Shown here: positions 5,660 to 7,862 of the stretch, piece by piece | Layout: every line of letters begins with the position of its first letter | Position numbering within the stretch: position 1 is the stretch's first letter | DNA from: Deltaproteobacteria bacterium | GTDB taxonomy: Bacteria > Myxococcota_A > UBA796 > UBA9615 | Length of the DNA stretch: 7,862 nucleotides | Direction of reading: 5' to 3' | Assembly: GCA_029261955.1 (NCBI GenBank) | Contig: JAJDAI010000098.1 | Coordinates: 1 to 7,862, forward strand | The notes under the pieces: generated by a model | What the model was told of the DNA's origin: nothing | The model's database searches: none | What the model saw: only the letters and a program-made list of their open reading frames with translations | Program-made: the position numbers and the translations under genes

Positions 5660-6940
5660 ATGGCGTCTGTCTCCGTGAAGCACCTGGGTAGCGGCAAGTA
5701 CAAGTTGCGGTGGCGCGAGCTCCGGCCGGGCCCGGACGGGCTTCCTCACCGCGGGCCGGACGGCCGCCTGGTGCATCGCGCGCGTTCGCTGACGGTGCAG
5801 GGTCGCGCGGACAAGGACCAAGCCCTCGCCGACATCCAGCGCTCCCTGCTCGAGGAGGGCGAATACCGGCCGAGGACTGCCTCGGAGGTGCCGACCGTCG
5901 CCAACCTGGAGGAGGCCGCGCTGGAGTGGCTCGCGTGGAAGCGAACCCGCTGCAAGCCCCGCAGCGTCCGGACCTACCTGGGGCACATCACCCGGTTCTT
6001 CGAGGCGGTGCGCGGGCTGCGGGGCATCCCGGCCGATCGACCCATCGGAGTGGATGAACTGGGACGTGACCTCCTGATCGAAGTCGTGGCCCGCTGGCAG
6101 AAGCTGGGTCGCTCCGAGGCGTGGGTCTACTCGGCCTCCCGCTCTGCCCTGGACATGTGGCGGTGGGTCAGCGACGACGTCCGCCGCTTCCCCGGCGTCC
6201 CTGTGCCGCCGCGTGAGGCGAAGGCCGTCTTGCCGCGGGTGCCGGTCTACGTGGCTCCGCCAGCCCCAACCCTGGCGGAGGTGGACGCCTGCCTCCGGCA
6301 CCTGCCTGCGCGCGCCTACAGCTCCAGGCGGGTGGGGGCGCTCCTGCGGTTCACAGGGCTGCGAATCAGCCAGATCCTGGCCCTGCGCCGCGAGCACATC
6401 GACATCGAGGGCCGGAGCCTCGTTGTCCCAATCGGCAAGTCCGCGCACGAGGAGGCGGAGCGGCGCACGGTCCCGATATCCAGTCACCTCATCGCGGAAC
6501 TGCGTCCCTGGCTGGAGGGGCTGACCGGCCCGAGCCGCATCGTGCCTGCATACGATCGTGCAGGTTCAGAGCGTCCAGCGAACCGGCGCGTGCAGTCGCT
6601 GGCAAAGGGCTGGGAGGCGGCCACCGAGGCTGGCGAAACCCGGCGATCGGTCTGGGCTCCGCCCAACCGCAGGATTTCGAGACCCGAGCACGCCTTTCGC
6701 GCGGCTTTTCAGGCCTTTCTGACGAGCCACGGCGTCGATGAGCTCGTGGTCGACGCGCTCGTTGGCCACCGCGGTCGCTCGGTTCGAACCCGGCACTACG
6801 CGGGCGCCGACGTCCTGTGGGACCGGATGGTCGAGGCGGTCGACCTGCTGCCGGCGATCGACTGGGTCGGCCCGAAGGGCGGCGCGGTGATCCCGCTTCG
6901 GGCGCGGCGAGCAGCGCGGGCCGGAACGAAGCGACGCTGA
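5660..6940 (+). CDS. Tyrosine recombinase/integrase, intact catalytic set
   Basis: The protein has 426 residues from ATG 5660; an in-frame GTG at 5657 would add one. AAGGAGG lies 4 nt before the ATG. Residues 1-65 (VKHLGSGKYKLRWREL..) look like a strand-rich arm-binding domain as in phage-type integrases. Residues about 75-185 form the helical core-binding domain, and about 215-400 the catalytic domain. The catalytic set is present: R235 (GLRIS), K260 (IGKS), H344-X2-R347 (HAFR), H370 (VGHRG) and nucleophile Y380 (RHYAG). Spacing from the first histidine to H370 (26) and Y380 (36) is near that of XerD; there are about 13 more residues than usual between the lysine and HxxR. The C-terminus is basic. 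Third-position G/C is lower than in the upstream block. It probably mobilises an adjacent island or prophage remnant; no tRNA or duplicated attachment core is visible here. Confidence 0.92.
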   Translation: MASVSVKHLGSGKYKLRWRELRPGPDGLPHRGPDGRLVHRARSLTVQGRADKDQALADIQRSLLEEGEYRPRTASEVPTVANLEEAALEWLAWKRTRCKPRSVRTYLGHITRFFEAVRGLRGIPADRPIGVDELGRDLLIEVVARWQKLGRSEAWVYSASRSALDMWRWVSDDVRRFPGVPVPPREAKAVLPRVPVYVAPPAPTLAEVDACLRHLPARAYSSRRVGALLRFTGLRISQILALRREHIDIEGRSLVVPIGKSAHEEAERRTVPISSHLIAELRPWLEGLTGPSRIVPAYDRAGSERPANRRVQSLAKGWEAATEAGETRRSVWAPPNRRISRPEHAFRAAFQAFLTSHGVDELVVDALVGHRGRSVRTRHYAGADVLWDRMVEAVDLLPAIDWVGPKGGAVIPLRARRAARAGTKRR

Positions 6941-6967
6941 TCTCCAAGCGGCGGAGGACCACCGAGG

Positions 6968-7862
6968 TCAGGTTCCGTCGCCGGTGTCGCCGTCCCCCGG
7001 CGTCGCGACGAGCTGCTCGTGGGTGGTCCACTCCACGAACTCCAGGACCCGTCCGACGTTGGCGTGGTCCCGGCGCTCTGGGTTTCGGAGAGGAAGGCGA
7101 GCCCAGAACCTCAGACCGTTGTCGACCTCCTTGCGCAGAAGCTCCCGCTCCTCCGCGGTTGGGGGCTCTGCCCTGACCGCAGTCTGTGTCAGGTTGAGGT
7201 GATGCATGACCTCGCCGAGGAGGAGCCGGTCCTGGATTCCTGCGGCGTGCAGGATGGAGAGCGCGAGGTTGCCGGGCAGCTTCGGCTTCGTTCGCGCCCT
7301 CGGACCGAAAGCGAGGTGCCAGGACCTTCGGAAGACCTGGCCCAGATCGAGCTCGTTGGCGAGGGCGTCAGCGCTGCGCCTGAGCCCGGCCGCGTTGGTC
7401 TGGTCGTGGCGCTCGATAAATTCCATCAAGCGGGCGTATCGCCCGGGCTCTGCCTGACGCAACTCGGAAAGGTGACGAACCGCGAGGCCGTGATGGCGCT
7501 CGACGGCGGCCTCGTCGTCGCTCGGATCCTCCGCGATCAGCACGAGGGCGTCGATGTCCGCCTGCTGCACCCCAGGAGGGAACGGCCGATCCGGACGCAG
7601 AGCCGTCCGGATCGTCGAGAAGCGCTGAAGCAGCGCAGTCCACCCACCGCCGAGGAAGCGGGCTTGGAGGTCCCGGGCCGCGTCGCTCGCGCCGCACGCG
7701 GCGTCGAGGGCGGCCCCCATCAACAGGTTGGGGTCCGTGCCAGGGCGGGCGTCCCCACCGCCTCCTTTCGGAGCGTGGGACTGAACGATGGCTTGTCGCA
7801 TCAACGCAGTGAAGTCCGAGGCAGGCGCCAACGAGGCGAGCCACCGCTCGGCGTGCTCGCGA
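6968..7862 (-). CDS. Unrecognised protein, N-terminus beyond the right window edge
   Basis: The minus-strand frame runs from the window edge (first full codon 7861-7859) to a TGA at 6970-6968, 298 codons visible. A TTG at 7831 could be a start, but the frame continues naturally upstream (REHAERWLASLAPASDF), so I treat the gene as partial. The sequence is mainly helical and charged, with no membrane segment, signal peptide or catalytic motif I recognise. A Gly/Asp-rich flexible end (TPGDGDTGDGT) closes the protein. Third-position G/C is 30 of 40 in the first visible codons, clearly lower than in the radical SAM block. It converges on the recombinase with 27 bp between stops, so it may be cargo of the same element. 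The opposite strand is also open over much of this region but reads as poor protein. No function proposed. Confidence 0.7.
   Translation of the reverse strand, partial: REHAERWLASLAPASDFTALMRQAIVQSHAPKGGGGDARPGTDPNLLMGAALDAACGASDAARDLQARFLGGGWTALLQRFSTIRTALRPDRPFPPGVQQADIDALVLIAEDPSDDEAAVERHHGLAVRHLSELRQAEPGRYARLMEFIERHDQTNAAGLRRSADALANELDLGQVFRRSWHLAFGPRARTKPKLPGNLALSILHAAGIQDRLLLGEVMHHLNLTQTAVRAEPPTAEERELLRKEVDNGLRFWARLPLRNPERRDHANVGRVLEFVEWTTHEQLVATPGDGDTGDGT

Noticed and set aside
6781..6790. Palindrome GGTTCGAACC inside the recombinase gene
   Set aside because: It encodes residues just before the catalytic H-Y and has no repeat partner of useful length; probably chance.
7202..7862. Plus-strand frame from ATG 7202, open to the window edge
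   Set aside because: It shares codon boundaries with the minus-strand gene. The minus translation looks like a normal helical protein, while the plus one is low-quality and has no clear ribosome-binding site.
1..7862. CRISPR array, tRNA, rRNA, insertion sequence ends
   Set aside because: I looked for spaced repeats, cloverleaf patterns and terminal inverted repeats on both strands and saw none.

Overview
The window is very G+C-rich bacterial DNA with dense genes, tight third-position G/C codon bias and recognisable Shine-Dalgarno sites. No RNA gene or ribosomal marker fixes the taxon. The style fits a high-GC Gram-negative or candidate-phylum bacterium (for example the myxobacterial or delta-proteobacterial side), but that is only a guess. 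Oxygen-sensitive iron-sulfur enzymes suggest at least a micro-oxic lifestyle.

Layout. The left edge (1-147, minus) holds the N-terminus of an unrecognised protein that runs off the window. A divergent intergenic region (148-333) follows. It carries a candidate minus-strand -10 box and two adjacent inverted repeats whose centres lie 11 bp apart. A small zinc-ribbon protein (334-663, plus) comes next. The core is a translationally coupled three-gene block, all plus strand: 734-3289, an 851-residue protein joining a GT4-type glycosyltransferase to a radical SAM/SPASM-like enzyme; 3286-4530, a second radical SAM/SPASM-like protein with LGEP in place of GGEP; and 4530-5549, a third radical SAM/SPASM-like protein. 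The genes overlap by 4 nt and 1 nt, so their products are probably made together and act in one pathway.

The right part differs. After a 110-bp spacer with small repeats there is an intact tyrosine recombinase (5660-6940, plus), and converging on it an unrecognised gene (6968 to beyond 7862, minus). In hand-counted 40-codon samples G/C at codon position 3 falls from 38-39 of 40 in the radical SAM block to 35 of 40 in the recombinase and 30 of 40 in the last gene. This suggests that the right side is mobile or more recently acquired DNA placed against the biosynthetic block.

The most interesting content is the glycosyltransferase/radical SAM fusion with two further radical SAM/SPASM-like proteins. 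It looks like an uncharacterised modification pathway acting on a sugar, glycan or peptide. No precursor peptide, transporter or other biosynthetic gene is visible, so the product cannot be named.
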